Shown piece after piece: positions 31,785 to 44,320 of a stretch of 64,000 nt of DNA; positions within the stretch are counted from its first letter, which is position 1, and each line of letters begins with the position of its first letter. The notes below the pieces were generated by a model, which saw only the letters and a list, made by a program, of their open reading frames with translations, ran no database searches and had not been told where the DNA came from. The position numbers and the translations under genes are program-made. Origin of the DNA: Raphanus sativus (Eukaryota; Streptophyta; Magnoliopsida; Brassicales; Brassicaceae). Location of the stretch: assembly GCF_000801105.2 (NCBI RefSeq), contig NW_026615339.1:49507-113506 (forward strand). The letters run 5' to 3'.

Positions 31785-34640
31785 TAACTTCACACAAGAG
31801 TCTACATAATCATTTAGAAGCTCATGGATCAGATTCAAGTGCTATCAGAGAAATTGTCCACACCATGGATTCAATGAAGTGCAATTGCTCAGCACTTTCT
31901 TCAGAGGCATCACACTGGCATATCAGATGGTTATTGATACTGCTAATGAAAGAATTTTCAGCACTAAGAATCCAGAAGAGGCTGTGAGATTTATAGAGAA
32001 CTTGGCATTTAGCAACAACACCAAGAATACTAATTTTGAGAAGAGAAAATCGAAGACAACGTTTGATCGAGTTCTTGAAGGACAAAAAAAGCTTATGGAA
32101 GTTCTTCCTACCAGAATCCACCACCACAGACACCAGAGACCAAGATTGAGGCAACGTTTGATCGAGTTCTTGAAGGACAACAAAACTTAACTGTGGATTT
32201 CAATAGGAAGATAAATGTTGTCTACTCAAACCTGTATACAAATTTTGATGGTTTGAACACACATGTGAAGAAATTGGAGATGAAAGTGATTCAGACAGGA
32301 GAAGCTATTAAGAGGCAAGAAGTCTTTGCAAAGGGGAAAGGAGATGAAACAATGAAGCACCACATGAATGTTATCATAGATGATAATTTCTAGCAAGTGG
32401 TTAAGCATGAGAAGCTTCATGAGGGAGAATTTGAATTAGAGAGCTCAATGAGGTTCGACAGTTCACACTGGTATCGATCGACGCCAAGAGAAGAACATCG
32501 ACCGATGGGGTTAGACGAATATCGATTGACATATAATTTTCAGCATTCGACAGATTCTATGGAGTCAGTTGGATCGTGCAATGCACAAAGGATAATGTCT
32601 CACGAGGATTTCGCAGCTCGACATCTCAATGAGGTCAGAAAGAAGATGAATACGAGGATTACACTGAAAAAGCAGAGTGATCCTGGAAAATTTGTGGTGC
32701 CGTGCTTGTTAAAAGGCATTGAGTTCCCATGTGCAATATGTGAGACATGTTCTTCAGTAAGTATATTACCAAAGGTGATGGCAGACCAACTAGGCCTGAA
32801 GATAGAGCCTTCAGAGGATTCATTCACTTTTGTGGATTGCTCTAGGAGGAATTCAGGAGAAATCATCAGAGACCGTGAGGTGAATATTGGTAATGCTCTA
32901 GTTCCAGTTGACTTTCATGTTCTGGACAACAAGCTGAACAAGAATTCTTCTCAGCAACTTGGAGAGCCTTCTGGCTACTGTAAGAGCAGTTTGCAACATG
33001 CAGACTAACAAGCTAAGCCTGACACTCATAGACCCTAATGTCTACTATGATCTAGTGAGAATTGTCAAGCTATAGACGTTCTGCATTGAGATTTGAGATT
33101 GTCCATGATTCATAGCAGTATGTAATTGTGCATGCGATACAGACAATGGAACATCGATCGATAATCAGACCGGCCAATCGATCAACAGTCCCAACATTCA
33201 GCAATCGATCGACATACATCTTGAAGCATCAATCGGAAATGATCCAGCGAATGAGATTTACGATTTCCAAGATGAGCCAATCAACAAATGGGAGAATGAC
33301 TACTACCAACTGAATGGTGAGGTCAACACTGCTATGTCTTCACGACGATATGGTCCATTTAATGATGAGTATGATGAAGACTACATAGAGGAAGAAATCA
33401 TTGAGACCAGAGAAGAACCATCAATCAACATCAACAAATGGCCATTCATCAATATTGATCACGAGACAGAGAAAAATGCAAGAGCAGACGTTGATACATA
33501 TTATGGTTATCTCAAACCAGAAGAAATTGGTATTTTAAGAGATCCAAAGGGCAAGGATGAGATATGGATGGACGAGTTCTACATGTTTCTAAGGAAGATG
33601 TAGCAGAAATTATTCCAATGATTAATGGATCAGAAAACCTCTTCAATCAGCAAACCTAAACAAGGATTCCACCATCGATCGACAGGACATGTGTACCATC
33701 GTTCAACGGTGCGAAAGAATTTGGAAGCCGACATTTTCATCAAAAGAAAATTCCAATTGGAAAGGAGAGATGAATATGGTATACATAGAGATGAGCATGG
33801 AAACGCATGAGCCGTAAATGGCAAAATCATTCATGTGTCAAGAGAAGACATCAGAGAAATCCTGAAAATAACTGAGTTGGATGGACATAATCATATTTCT
33901 CTACCAAAATATGCAGAACAATTTCAACACTACCTTGCTGGATACTTACAGTAAAGCAGAGATTGATGATATGGTGCATGGAATCTACAAAGCTCAGGAT
34001 ATGTCACTGGATGACTACAAGTCTACAACATGAGGCTAAATGCTGTCTACTACCCGATCAATGACAGTATTAACCGATTAACTACAAGAATGAAGGAAAT
34101 GCATCAGGAGATAGATCTGCTGCAAAGACATAATGCGACTAGAACAGAAGCATCGCCATCGATCGACAGATGTACTCGACCATCGATCGACGGTCATGTC
34201 AGGCCATTCCGAGGAAGACTGGTAACCCAGAAATTGTTACAAGACAAGCTTGATGATATCAATTATTATCAAGATTTGATTAAAAATGAGTCTACCAGGA
34301 GTTGAAGGATCTCTTAGAATATACAGATGCTGGATATGGAATACAACAGTGAAGCATTGAAAACCTTCAGGAGAGGATGCATACAAATGAGGTTGCTGAG
34401 GTTATATTGAACAATTAGTGGACAAGAGGAGATGAGGAGGCCATAAGAAGCTTCATTGGTGCATGGTTTCAGATGATTAAAGAAGAAGTTGATACTCGTA
34501 TTCAACCGAGTAGCCACTTTCACCTTTACTAGCCAAACAACTTACCAAAGTCATGTTAAATGACTATAACAAACCGCTGAATGGAAGTCAACCCACTATT
34601 AAGTAATTCTCTTTTAAATCAGTTTTGATTATTACCGATT
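31785..34640 (+). pseudogene. Element V: decayed gag-protease-ORF remnant
   Basis: It starts mid-gag (HTMDSMKCNCSALSS in one frame, RGITLAYQMVIDTANE in the other, 31860-32040). It passes a decayed gag tail with a tandem copy of a 'FDRVLEGQ' segment (32065-32190) and reaches a protease (32630-32990). The protease catalytic triad reads GAG ACA TGT (Glu-Thr-Cys) at 32742-32750 instead of Asp-Thr-Gly, so the enzyme is dead. From 33128 fragments of the Z long frame follow: LKPEEIGILRDPKG, RRDEYGIHRDEHGNA, NAVYYPINDSINRL. Stem-loop i survives in decayed form near 34576-34597. No LTR is attached at either side. Confidence 0.78.
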
Positions 34641-34659
34641 TTAAATCAGTTTTTTTATT

Positions 34660-34962
34660 AAGGAGGGAAGGAGCGAGAGATTGTTTTCAACTGTAAGTAT
34701 GATTTCAAATTATGAGCTTAATATACTTGGGAGAATCTGGTTGATCTGGAGACCAGATGTTAGAGTAACACCAGTCTTCAAGAGTGGCCAGTTACTTACA
34801 GTTTCAATTTGTATGGAAGGAGAAGACGAGTTTTTTACTCGATTATCTATGCCTTCAATACTATGGAAGAGAGGAAGGAGTTATGGAAGGATCTAAAGCT
34901 CCATCAGGATTCACCGATCATTCGCAACAAGCCTTGGTTGATTGCTGGTGATTGCTGGTGAT
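34660..34962 (+). pseudogene. LINE ORF2 endonuclease fragment, left of the W2 insertion
   Basis: The frame reads LGRIWLIWRPDVRV and then, after a shift, ERKELWKDLKL and NKPWLIAGD. These are hallmarks of the apurinic-type endonuclease of plant L1-like LINEs. A 10-bp direct duplication (34941-34960) precedes the W2 insertion. The 5' part of the LINE is missing. The other half is at 46104. Confidence 0.8.
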
Positions 34963-36801
34963 TGTTGGGGTCAAAAACGGTCACAACGAAATTAACTTTC
35001 GAAAATATTCCTCGAAAAAGATAATTCTCGTAAAAATTGCTTAAACTAATTTTTACGATAAAATTCTTGAATAGATTTGTCCGCAGCGTCGAAACAAGCT
35101 CCAAGGGTTCATGTTGACGACGAAGTTAGTATCAAATAAAAATATACGTGTTAAGAATTTCTACGTTTTCAAGGAAAACTTATACGAAAAACTTATACGT
35201 AAAACTTGCGGGAAAATCTTGTTTTAAAAACAACGATTTCCTAAATCAACGATTTAAGAAAATTAACAATTTCTTAAATCAACGATTTCTTAAAATCAAC
35301 GATTTCTTAAAATCAACGATTTCTTAAATCTACGATTTCTTAAATCAACGATTTCTTAAATCTACGATTTCTTAAAAATCGTCTCCTTACAAAAGGTTCC
35401 GCGACTAAACAAAGTTCTCGTTAAAACACGACCATCGGAGATAACAAAAGATCGTTAAACCACGAGGATGCGGCTTGGCAATCGCGGAACCACCAAGGGG
35501 TCATACGAAGCTCGGTCGCTATACAAAGCTCGGTCGCAATGGCGACCGAGCTCACCAGACCCATCTCGGCGAGGGCTTTGATTTGATATCTTGATCGTTT
35601 TCTGGGTCCTCACGGTTTGAGAGAACGGTCTCTTTGAAGTTCTAAGGCAGATTCCTTAAAATCTTGTTTTAAGACAACAATTCTTTAAAAACAACGATTT
35701 CTTAATCAACGACTTAAGAAATCAACGATTTAGGAAAGTAACAATTTCTTAAATCAACGGAACAATGTTATCAAAGGTCCAAACATCCGCAAACAAACAT
35801 CCTAAGAGCATCTTAGCTTCGCATTGGTTTCGGACGCTTGGACAACGGATCTCAGTCCACGGCACAAACCCGATCGCAATGGAAATCGGTTCAAGAGAAA
35901 GAGCTCGGTTGCTAAAGCGAACGGATCACGAGACCACGCTCGGTCGCTATAGCGACCGAGCTACGAAACAAGTCTGGTCGCTATAGCTATCGAGCATTCA
36001 TACATCAACTATTTTCCGAAACGTCTGAAGTCTTCCGAAACGACGATACGACGTGAAACTATGCATTCTCGACTATCCGTATAGCTATTCTTCGCAACCC
36101 ACGACTAACAATTTCTTGTTCTCTCGATCAAATGGAACCGTCCGTTTGGTTTACGATAAAACCGCGGAAACTTAACCTTATCGGAAAAATCGTAAAAACG
36201 TCTCGAACTAAACTTGATTTGAAGCCCACTTACAATTTCTTAAAAACCCATAAACCTTATGACGGTTTATGCTTGGAGGATAACCATCAGTTTCCGCTGA
36301 TAAATGGAAACTTTCCGCAGATAATCATGAAAATCTGAAAAAATGGAATATTCCCATTTTTCGACTATGACGGCTTAAGGGCAAAAGGGGGAAGCGTAAA
36401 CCGACCTTGGAGGGAGTATATAAGGAGCTCTAGATGAGAGGCATAGAGGGCATCACTTTTTTCAGAGCAACTTAGCACTTAAAGCATTTTAGGCAACTTT
36501 CCGTTTTTGTTTTTCGAGCTGCGACTCAATTAGATTTAGCCACCTTCGGGTATTAGAACTAGGATCTCGCCGACAGCTCTCGTAGCCGAAGCACGTTATC
36601 CTGTTGTTGTTACGCTCATACGCAGATTCGGAATAAAATCCTTCTTGCTCTTTTTTACGATTTTTATTTTATTTTCCGTTATCATCGTGTTCTGATTGCT
36701 TGACGTGTGGTTTCTCAGAAATCCGGGACCTCTGGGAAATTAGGGTTTTTTACTTTCCTAAAATATACGAAATATTAACGGTGCGAATTTCGGTTCCCAC
36801 A
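34963..36801 (+). repeat. 5' LTR of W2
   Basis: It starts TGTTGGGGTC and ends GGTTCCCACA. It contains many CGATTTCTTAAATCAA-type repeats (35225-35375), the perfect 24-bp palindrome (35938-35961), and TATATAAG at 36417-36424. Confidence 0.9.
36417..36424 (+). promoter_or_regulatory. TATA box of the W2 5' LTR
   Basis: TATATAAG follows GGAGGGAG. The duplicated internal copy reads TATAGAAG near 39044 and has lost the box. Confidence 0.65.
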
Positions 36802-36804
36802 GTT

Positions 36805-36822
36805 TGGCACTAGAAGGAGGGG
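36805..36822 (+). promoter_or_regulatory. Probable primer-binding site of W2
   Basis: TGGCACTAGAAGGAGGGG lies 3 bp after the LTR end and starts with TGG as a tRNA-complementary site should. I cannot name the tRNA. The same words follow the internal LTR copy at 39431. Confidence 0.5.
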
Positions 36823-36867
36823 GGTACGGATCAATCTTACTCACGACCAGCTCACTCTCAATCAGAC

Positions 36868-37344
36868 ATGACTATCGACGACCCAGCGAACTTGCAAACT
36901 CCTCTCAACGGAGCAACCAAGGATGCCTTGAACACTCCAGCAGCGGATGTATCCGCGGCCAACGCACCTGCTAACGCCGCGACGCTCGACGAGTTCAAGA
37001 AGATGCTCTCCGTCTATGAAAAGGGGTCGGAAGAGCAGAATAAACTCGTGGGAACCCTAACCAAACAGGTTCAACCCCTAACGGCAAGGACCTGCGCAGT
37101 CCTCCCTTGCGGAGCTACAAAACTCGGCGGAAGGAGACTCGAGTTTGCGACCCCACACGATAGGCCTAGAACTTCGCAGGAACGTCCTTCCAGACAAAAC
37201 CCTAGCGAAACATCCCTGTCGACAAAGGAAACTCATAAACCCCCCCCCCCCCCCCCGCACTATCCAAACGCCGTAGTGTTCAATAAAATCGAAAACTTAT
37301 TTGTGACCTTCCGTCACAGGAAGAGCACTAAAACGAGCTCGTGA
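36868..37344 (+). CDS. Short gag N-terminal protein of W2, copy 1
   Basis: The 158-codon frame starts [15 protein letters not shown]. It has an alanine/asparagine-rich leader and a helical segment ([20 protein letters not shown], then LVGTLTKQV). This layout is typical of gypsy gag N-termini in this plant family. It ends after a poly-proline tract encoded by a run of C (37239-37256). The gag core and zinc knuckle are absent, so it is truncated. A near-identical copy lies at 39494-39961, with a shorter C run. Whether it is expressed is unknown. Confidence 0.62.
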   Translation: MTIDDPANLQTPLNGATKDALNTPAADVSAANAPANAATLDEFKKMLSVYEKGSEEQNKLVGTLTKQVQPLTARTCAVLPCGATKLGGRRLEFATPHDRPRTSQERPSRQNPSETSLSTKETHKPPPPPPHYPNAVVFNKIENLFVTFRHRKSTKTSS

Positions 37345-37548
37345 TTTTTCCTCCAAACACAAAGGGCAACGATAAAATCTTTCCAACCTCGCAAAATTCT
37401 TCTTATTACCGAGTTGGAAAAATCGCGGCGCATAAGGGTTCGACCAAGACGATTTCTCCAAAAATGTTTTGGAAAAGTTAAACTCGCTCCCCCAATAACT
37501 GCGGAAAAAACTCTAGGTTACTCGCAGAAAGTTAAACTCAAAGACAAG

Positions 37549-38180
37549 CTCGGTCGCTATAGCGACCGAGCAACGAGCCAATCGGAGTTCTCCTCTGCGT
37601 TCTCCTTTGAATCCTCTTCGAAACGCCGTTCGTTTCGTCTCAATCGGAGTTTCCGTTGAGATTTTACGACGAAAACAAGTTGGACTCGTCTTGGCTCCCT
37701 TCCACTTGCTATAGCGACCGAGATGACATCCACACTCGCTATAGCGACATGTCAGGCCTCAAAGGAGTCTTCCTTTGTGTTCTCCTTTGATTCTTCTTCG
37801 AAAAGCCGTTCGTTTCGTCTCAATCGGAGTTTCCGTTGAGATTTTTTACGACGAAAAACAAGTTGGAATCGTCTTGGCTCCTTTCCACTCGCTATAGCGA
37901 CCGAGACAAATCCTCACTCGCTATAGCGACCTGTCAGGCCTCAAAGGAGTCTTCGTTTGTGTTCTCCTTTGATTCCTCTTCGAAACGCCGTTCGTTTCGT
38001 CTCAATCGGAGTTTCCGTTGAGATTTTACGACGAAAACAAGTTGGACCCGTCTTAGCTCCCTTCCACTCGCTATAGCGACCGAGACACATCCTCACTCGC
38101 TATAGCGACCTGTCAGGCCTCAAAGGAGTCCTCCTTTGTATTCTCATTTGATTCCTCTTCGAAACGCTTTTCGTTTCATC
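37549..38180 (+). repeat. 179-bp tandem repeat array 1 in W2
   Basis: Units begin at about 37661, 37841 and 38023 (each starting ATTTTACGACGAAAACAAG), preceded by a partial unit. Each unit carries two GCTATAGCGAC words related to the 24-bp palindrome. The last unit breaks at 38175 into LTR-like sequence. Confidence 0.85.
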
Positions 38181-39493
38181 TCACCAGACCCATCTCGGCG
38201 AGGGCTTTGATTTGATATCTTGATCGTTTTCTGGGTCCTCACGGTTTGAGAGAACGGCCTCTTTGAAGTTCTAAGGCAGATTCCTTAAAATCTTGTTTTA
38301 AGATAACGATTCTTTAAAACAACGATTTCTTAATCAACGACTTAAGAAATCAACGATTTAGGAAAGTAACAATTTCTTAAATCAACGGAACAATGTTATC
38401 AAAGGTCCAAACATCCGCAAACAACATCCTAAGAGCATCTTAGCTTCGCATTGGTTTCGGACGCTTGGACAACGGATCTCAGTCCACGACACAAACCCTA
38501 TCGCAATGGAGATCGGTTCACGAGAAAGAGCTCGGTTGCTAAAGCGAACGGATCACGAGACCACGCTCGGTCGCTATAGCGACCGAGCTACGAAACAAGT
38601 CCGGTCGCTATAGCTATCGAGCATTCATACATCAACTATTTTCCGAAACGTTTGAAGTCTTCCGAAACGACGATACGACGTGAAACTATGCATTCTCGAC
38701 TATCCGTATAGCTATTCTCCGCAACCCACGACTAACAATTTCTTGATCTCTCGATCAAATGGAACCGTCCGTTTGGTTTACGATAAAACCGCGGAAACTT
38801 AACCTTATCGGAAAAATCGTAAAAACGTCTCGAACTAAACTTGATTTGAAGCCCACTTACGATTTCTTAAAAACCCATAAACCTTATGACGGTTTATGCT
38901 TGGAGGATAACTATCAGTTTCCGCTGATAAATGGAAACTTTCCGCAGATAATCATGAAAATCTGAAAAATAGAATATTCCCATTTTTCGACTATGACGGC
39001 TTAAGGGCAAAAGGGGGAAGCGTAAACCGACCTTGGAGGGAGTATAGAAGGAGCTCTAGACGAGAGGCATAGAGGGCATCACTTTTTTCAGAGCAACTTA
39101 GCACTTAAAGCATTTTAGGCAACTTTCCGTTTTTGTTTTTCGAGCTGCGACTCAATTAGGTTTAGCCACCTTCGGGTATTAGAACTAGGATCTCGCCGAC
39201 AGCTCTCGTAGCCAAAGCACGTTATCCTGTTGTTGTTACGCTCATACGCAGATTCGGAATAAAATCCTTCTTGCTCTTTTTTACGATTTTTATTTTATTT
39301 TCCGTTATCATCGTGTTCTGATTGCTTGACGTGTGGTTTCTCAGAAATCCGGGACCTCTGGGAAATTAGGGTTTTTTACTTTCCTAAAATATACGAAATA
39401 TTAACGGTGCGAATTTCGGTTCCTACAGTTTGGCACTAGAAGGAGGGGGGTACGGATCAATCTTACTCACGACCAGCTCACTCTCAATCAGAC

Positions 39494-39961
39494 ATGACTA
39501 TCGACGACCCAGCGAACTTGCAAACTCCTCTCAACGGAGCAACCAAGGATGCCTTGAACACTCCAGCAGCGGATGTATCCGCGGCCAACGCACCTGCTAA
39601 CGCCGCGACGCTCGACGAGTTCAAGAAGATGCTCTCCGCCTATGAAAAGGGGTCGGAAGAGCAGAATAAACTCGTGGGAACCCTAACCAAACAGGTTCAA
39701 ACCCTAACGGCAAGGACCCGCGCAGTCCTCCCTTGCAGAGCTACAAAACTCGGCGGAAGGAGACTCGAGTTTGCGACCCCACACGATAGGCCTAGAACTT
39801 CGCAGGAACGTCCTTCCAGACAAAACCCTAGCGAAACATCCCTGTCGACAAAGGAAACTCATAAAACCCCCCCGCACTATCCAAACGCCGTAGTGTTCAA
39901 TAAAATCGAAAACTTATTTGTGACCTTCCGTCACAGGAAGAGCACTAAAACGAGCTCGTGA
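39494..39961 (+). CDS. Short gag N-terminal protein of W2, copy 2
   Basis: This 155-codon frame is a duplicate of 36868-37344 with a few substitutions and a shorter proline tract. It lacks the gag core. It follows an internal partial LTR that still has the LTR end but a mutated TATA box. Confidence 0.58.
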   Translation: MTIDDPANLQTPLNGATKDALNTPAADVSAANAPANAATLDEFKKMLSAYEKGSEEQNKLVGTLTKQVQTLTARTRAVLPCRATKLGGRRLEFATPHDRPRTSQERPSRQNPSETSLSTKETHKTPPHYPNAVVFNKIENLFVTFRHRKSTKTSS

Positions 39962-40164
39962 TTTTTCATCCAAACACAAAGGGCAACGATAAAATCTTTC
40001 CAACCTCGCGAAATTCTTCTTATTACCGAGTTGGAAAAATCGCGGCGCATAAGGGTTCGACCAAGACGATTTCTCCGAAAATGTTTTGGAAAAGTTAAAC
40101 TCGCTCCCCCAATAACTGCGGAAAAAACCCTAGGTTACTCGCAGAAAGTTAAACTCAAAGACAA

Positions 40165-40660
40165 GCTCGTTCGCTATAGCGACCGAGCAACGAGCCAATC
40201 GGAGTTCTCCTCTGCGTTCTCCTTTGAACCCTCTTCGAAACGCCGTTCGTTTCGTCTCAATCGGAGTTTCCGTTGAGATTTTACGACGAAAACAAGTTGG
40301 ACTCGTCTTGGCTCCCTTCCACTCGCTATAGCGACCGAGACAAATCCTCACTCGCTATAGCGACCTGTCAGGCCTCAAATGAGTCTTCGTTTGTGTTCTC
40401 CTTTGATTCCTCTTCGAAACGCCGTTCGTTTCGTCTCAATCGGAGTTTCCGTTGAGATTTTACGACGAAAACAAGTTGGACCCGTCTTGGCTCCCTTCCA
40501 CTCGCTATAGCGACCGAGACACATCCTCACTCGCTATAGCGACCTGTCAGGCCTCAAAGGAGTCCTCCTTTGTATTCTCATTTGATTCCTCTTCGAAACG
40601 CTTATCGTTTCGTCTCAATCAGAGTTTCCGTTGAGATTTTACGACGAAAACAAGAGGGAC
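40165..40660 (+). repeat. 179-bp tandem repeat array 2 in W2
   Basis: Units begin at 40278, 40457 and 40636, a spacing of 179 bp. Unit order matches units 2 and 3 of array 1, so one unit has been lost or gained between the copies. Confidence 0.85.
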
Positions 40661-43600
40661 TCGTCTCGGCTTGCTGTCACTCGATGACGCCGGACGGCCA
40701 GACCGACGTCACAGTCCTAAGCGCCAGGCTGCGGGTTGATCAGCGAGTGCGGCCGATTCCTTGTGAAACCATCCCAACACTAGTCCAATCACGTATTTTG
40801 CATCCTCGCTCGAAGCCACGTAGTGCAAATTCTTAAAACCGTGAATCTAAAACCCCCATTTCATTTCGATCAGAACGATCGGAAAAGTTACGGAAAAACT
40901 CGGAAGGTCCGGCTAACGAATGAATTGCAATTCTTCTTATAAAACGATTACGGTTACTCTAAAACACAAATCATCTTAACTATACGAAGAATTGGGATTC
41001 ATTCGGAAAACCGATACTATTACCGTACTTCTTCCAAACAACTCTTCCGAGCAACTCTCGTTGTGAATGTGGTTTGTCTCGACTCTGTCCCGACCAGCTC
41101 GTCATCCTTCTCAACCAATTTCGAAAAAATGGAGTAATTTCTATAAAATCACTCGAAACTTAAAAACGGTTAACGAAGACTAGACAAAGCTAAAACGAGA
41201 TATCATATCCCTCACTGCTAAGACGTTTTCTGACACCTAAGATTTCGCTCGTTGCGGACTCTCGACTTTTGTCTACTAATCTTACTTTCGAAAAACTACT
41301 CAAAACTCCTTCGGATCAACCCCACGGAAACGAGAAAGTTTATGATTAAGATTAGTCACCAAAATTACACCTCACCGCAGCTAGGGATTCCGATATTAAA
41401 ATTCGATAACTTTTACGAAACACCTTTCGTAAAACAAAACTCGACAAATATTTCGCGAAAAAGATTTTGTACAATTAAACTCGACAACAATTTTACGAAA
41501 CAACTTCCGTAAAATTAACTCGGCAGCAGTTTTGAAATAACTCTCGAAAAATAAAAGCTCGACAGCGCTTTAGGAAACAGCTTTCGTAAGATCAAGCTCG
41601 GACATATTTTACGAAACATCATTCATAAAGCCAAACAATATCGTATCTGGAACATAACCAGTTCGCTCGCAGCCTGACGAACTGAGCCTCACTCGAGTGA
41701 CGCCTTGTCTATTGACCCGTCTTTCCAAAACGCTCATCTTTGTCTGCTTCTCCTCCCTTTGGTTCAACGATTTCGTAAAATTCCTTCGATGCATAAAACA
41801 CAATGTGGTTTTACCAGATTCTGCCACGTTGAGTCGAAAGCATCTATTCATAACGTTTGATAGACTTTTCAACAATATACAAAGCGCACCTGGTCAATTT
41901 GGTAAAACCAGAGATACGAAGAAACGAGGACGAACTTGGACATTGATATCCCTTCCTCATTCCGATATTCTCGTCTGAATTTCATCGAAAACTAATTCAT
42001 ATGAAATTTGGTAACTGACTTTTCGAAGTCCTTTGACGTTGAATCGAAAGTGGCCATTCCTAAACGCATAATAAACTTTCGATAACGTCAGAAGAAAAGA
42101 GGAGAAGAAAAAGGAAGAAGGGGCAATCCGAATCATCAATAAGACTAAGGTACGTCCGACTAAAAATTCTATCAAGGTTTTAATTTTTTTGGTAGGAAAG
42201 GAACGAAAACTTCTTGAAAACTGCCGTAGAATTTAGGGAACTTAAAACCTAGGTGGATAGTCTAGCAAGCTAAGTCTTAGGCAAATTTTCCAGTCTTGTT
42301 CCATTGTTCCTTGAATTTCTAGGCAGAACATGCAAACAGATCTAGTCTCTCGAAGAACTGAGAAATGATCGCCACGCATTCTAAGGCACACTCGTCCTGC
42401 TTCCTAAAGAAAGAAAAACCTTTGAAAGAGCGGTTAACCCATTTTCTTTTGTAAAATAAAATAACGGATCCAACGGATATCAGTCGTAGATAATTTTTGC
42501 TCCATAAGGTTGCTGATTCCTGCTTTTACTACCCTCGGCTACGTCCAAGTAGGAAATGACCTTACAACCGAATCCGCACATATTCTACGACGATCCTTCA
42601 CCAACAATTTCCCTGGCTATACGGCTGCACCTAGCCTCCATGCCAATCCAAAACTACTGAGCGATCACCGCTCCAACCGCTTAAACGGCTAACGGCCAAT
42701 CGACAATCCACGATTTGTCGTGAAACGCCAAGTGACTATTATGCAAGCAGTTTGTCGTATAACTCAGAATCAGAAATCATACGATGAATTCTTCGTAACG
42801 AAACTCAGTCGTAACAACCATATGGTTAACGGAGGATGTGAACTTATCATCAATAGATTAAGTTCTATACGCCCCATAAAACGCGGCATAAAAAGAAACA
42901 CTCGTAACAAAGCTCCTAGAGCTATACGGGTCATTCTTAAAAATTCAACAACAAGTTACGGAAGGCCAACACTTCACGAAATACAGTGAAGTTAGACGCT
43001 TCTCCCTGGTAAATTTGCACGACCTTTCGGTCCAAAATCCTCAAAACAATTCGCCAACTACTAAACGGCTACGATAACGGATCCAGTATCCACAAAACGA
43101 TTATCACATCCGGACACATGTCTCTCATAGCTTACACCTAAAAACGCTCGCAAAAAAAGTAGCATACGGACCAAGCAACAAAATCAAAATCCGAAGTGAC
43201 TACTCGGATTCTACCCTTTGCACTTGACGAAAGTATAAATCATAAGCAAAAGCCCATATATCTTCTTATGGCATAAGAAAAATAAAGTCGCAGCATTGCG
43301 AGACGTCGCTTCATGCTCGAATAAACGTTTTTCGACCAAAATTTCATATGCCTTCTAAAAGGCATTATATCGTTGTTGCTGATCACAACAAACGAACTCT
43401 AACGTCCTAAACAGACAAGCCACCTAAGGGTAACTCTCTTACATCCGACCAGGATACCATAGCGCGCTATACAAGAAAACCAAAATTTCGTTTGAGTGCT
43501 TCGTAAAGGAAGTAGCTCCGACTCGTACACAGAAAAATCATAATAAGTTGATAACATTTCGCGGATTTTAAAACGGTACGAGTCAGGTTAAAATCGCAAA

Positions 43601-44320
43601 CAGGCAAAACGAAAGCCGATTTGTCATCGCAAAGCCTCAATCCGAAAGTAAACCTAGGTCTTGCCCTAAACCCAGCCTTGCTGGTACTTAACATCTCACA
43701 GACATAGTATCAACACCCGGTATGAGATCCCAAAACTTGTCTCTTCACTTAAGTCTATCTGTTTCACGAACCTTCGCGTAAATCAGTAAACCGCGAAAAA
43801 TCTCGCTTTGTACAATCGATGGATACGGTGATCATCGGAGAGGCAGGAATGAGACGACAACTCACACCCTGTCCCTCTAACTTTGATAAACGAAAGTTCT
43901 CTCGATTTATAAAAACCACGATTTTATAGATTTGAGCAAAATATTTTTTACAGGCCAAACTTGGCCAAAATAAACAGCCTCCGAGGCTACTCTTGCAGCC
44001 GACAAAGGTCCAATACGAAATACCATCGACATCAACATGCTCGAAATAACTAGACGATAAAGTCTCACTGGACAACAGGTCATAAAAATCTTAACTCCAA
44101 GACGAACTACGAATGGCTTGATTCCTTTTGACAAAGGGTACGTAGGCAGCTTTCATCAAGCGCAGCCCCAATCTTATAAGATTCCACTCTTCTTAGAATG
44201 AACGTACAACTTTCAACAGACATTTTCAACCGTTAATTCCGCCTAACTTGACTAACTTGTCTTATCGCACGCTAGAACCTCTCATCTACGATCCATGGTT
44301 CTAACGGGCTGGGGGCTAAC
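40661..44320 (+). other. Non-coding interior of W2
   Basis: About 3.7 kb with only short, unconvincing open frames. It is collinear with the W1 interior (24314-27418) from about 40960. The purine tract GGGCTGGGGGCTAAC at the end is the likely polypurine tract. Confidence 0.6.

Larger units (their letters stand above)
38181..40660 (+). repeat. Second copy of LTR-end, gag and array (about 2.6-kb direct duplication)
   Basis: The sequence from TCACCAGACC at 38181 repeats 35552 onward, with an offset of about 2.63 kb. It includes the LTR 3' part (to 39427), primer region (39431), gag and the 179-bp array. It lies inside W2 and carries no target duplication, so it is a rearrangement, not a new insertion. 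Confidence 0.85.

Noticed and set aside
37549..38180. 179-bp repeats as a centromere satellite array
   Set aside because: Length is suggestive, but only three units are present, they lie within an LTR element, and the sequence is tied to the W palindrome rather than to a satellite I recognise.
43764..44134. Minus-strand frames conserved between W1 and W2 interiors
   Set aside because: Both copies share them because the elements are homologous. There is no domain, and the length and composition fit chance openness.
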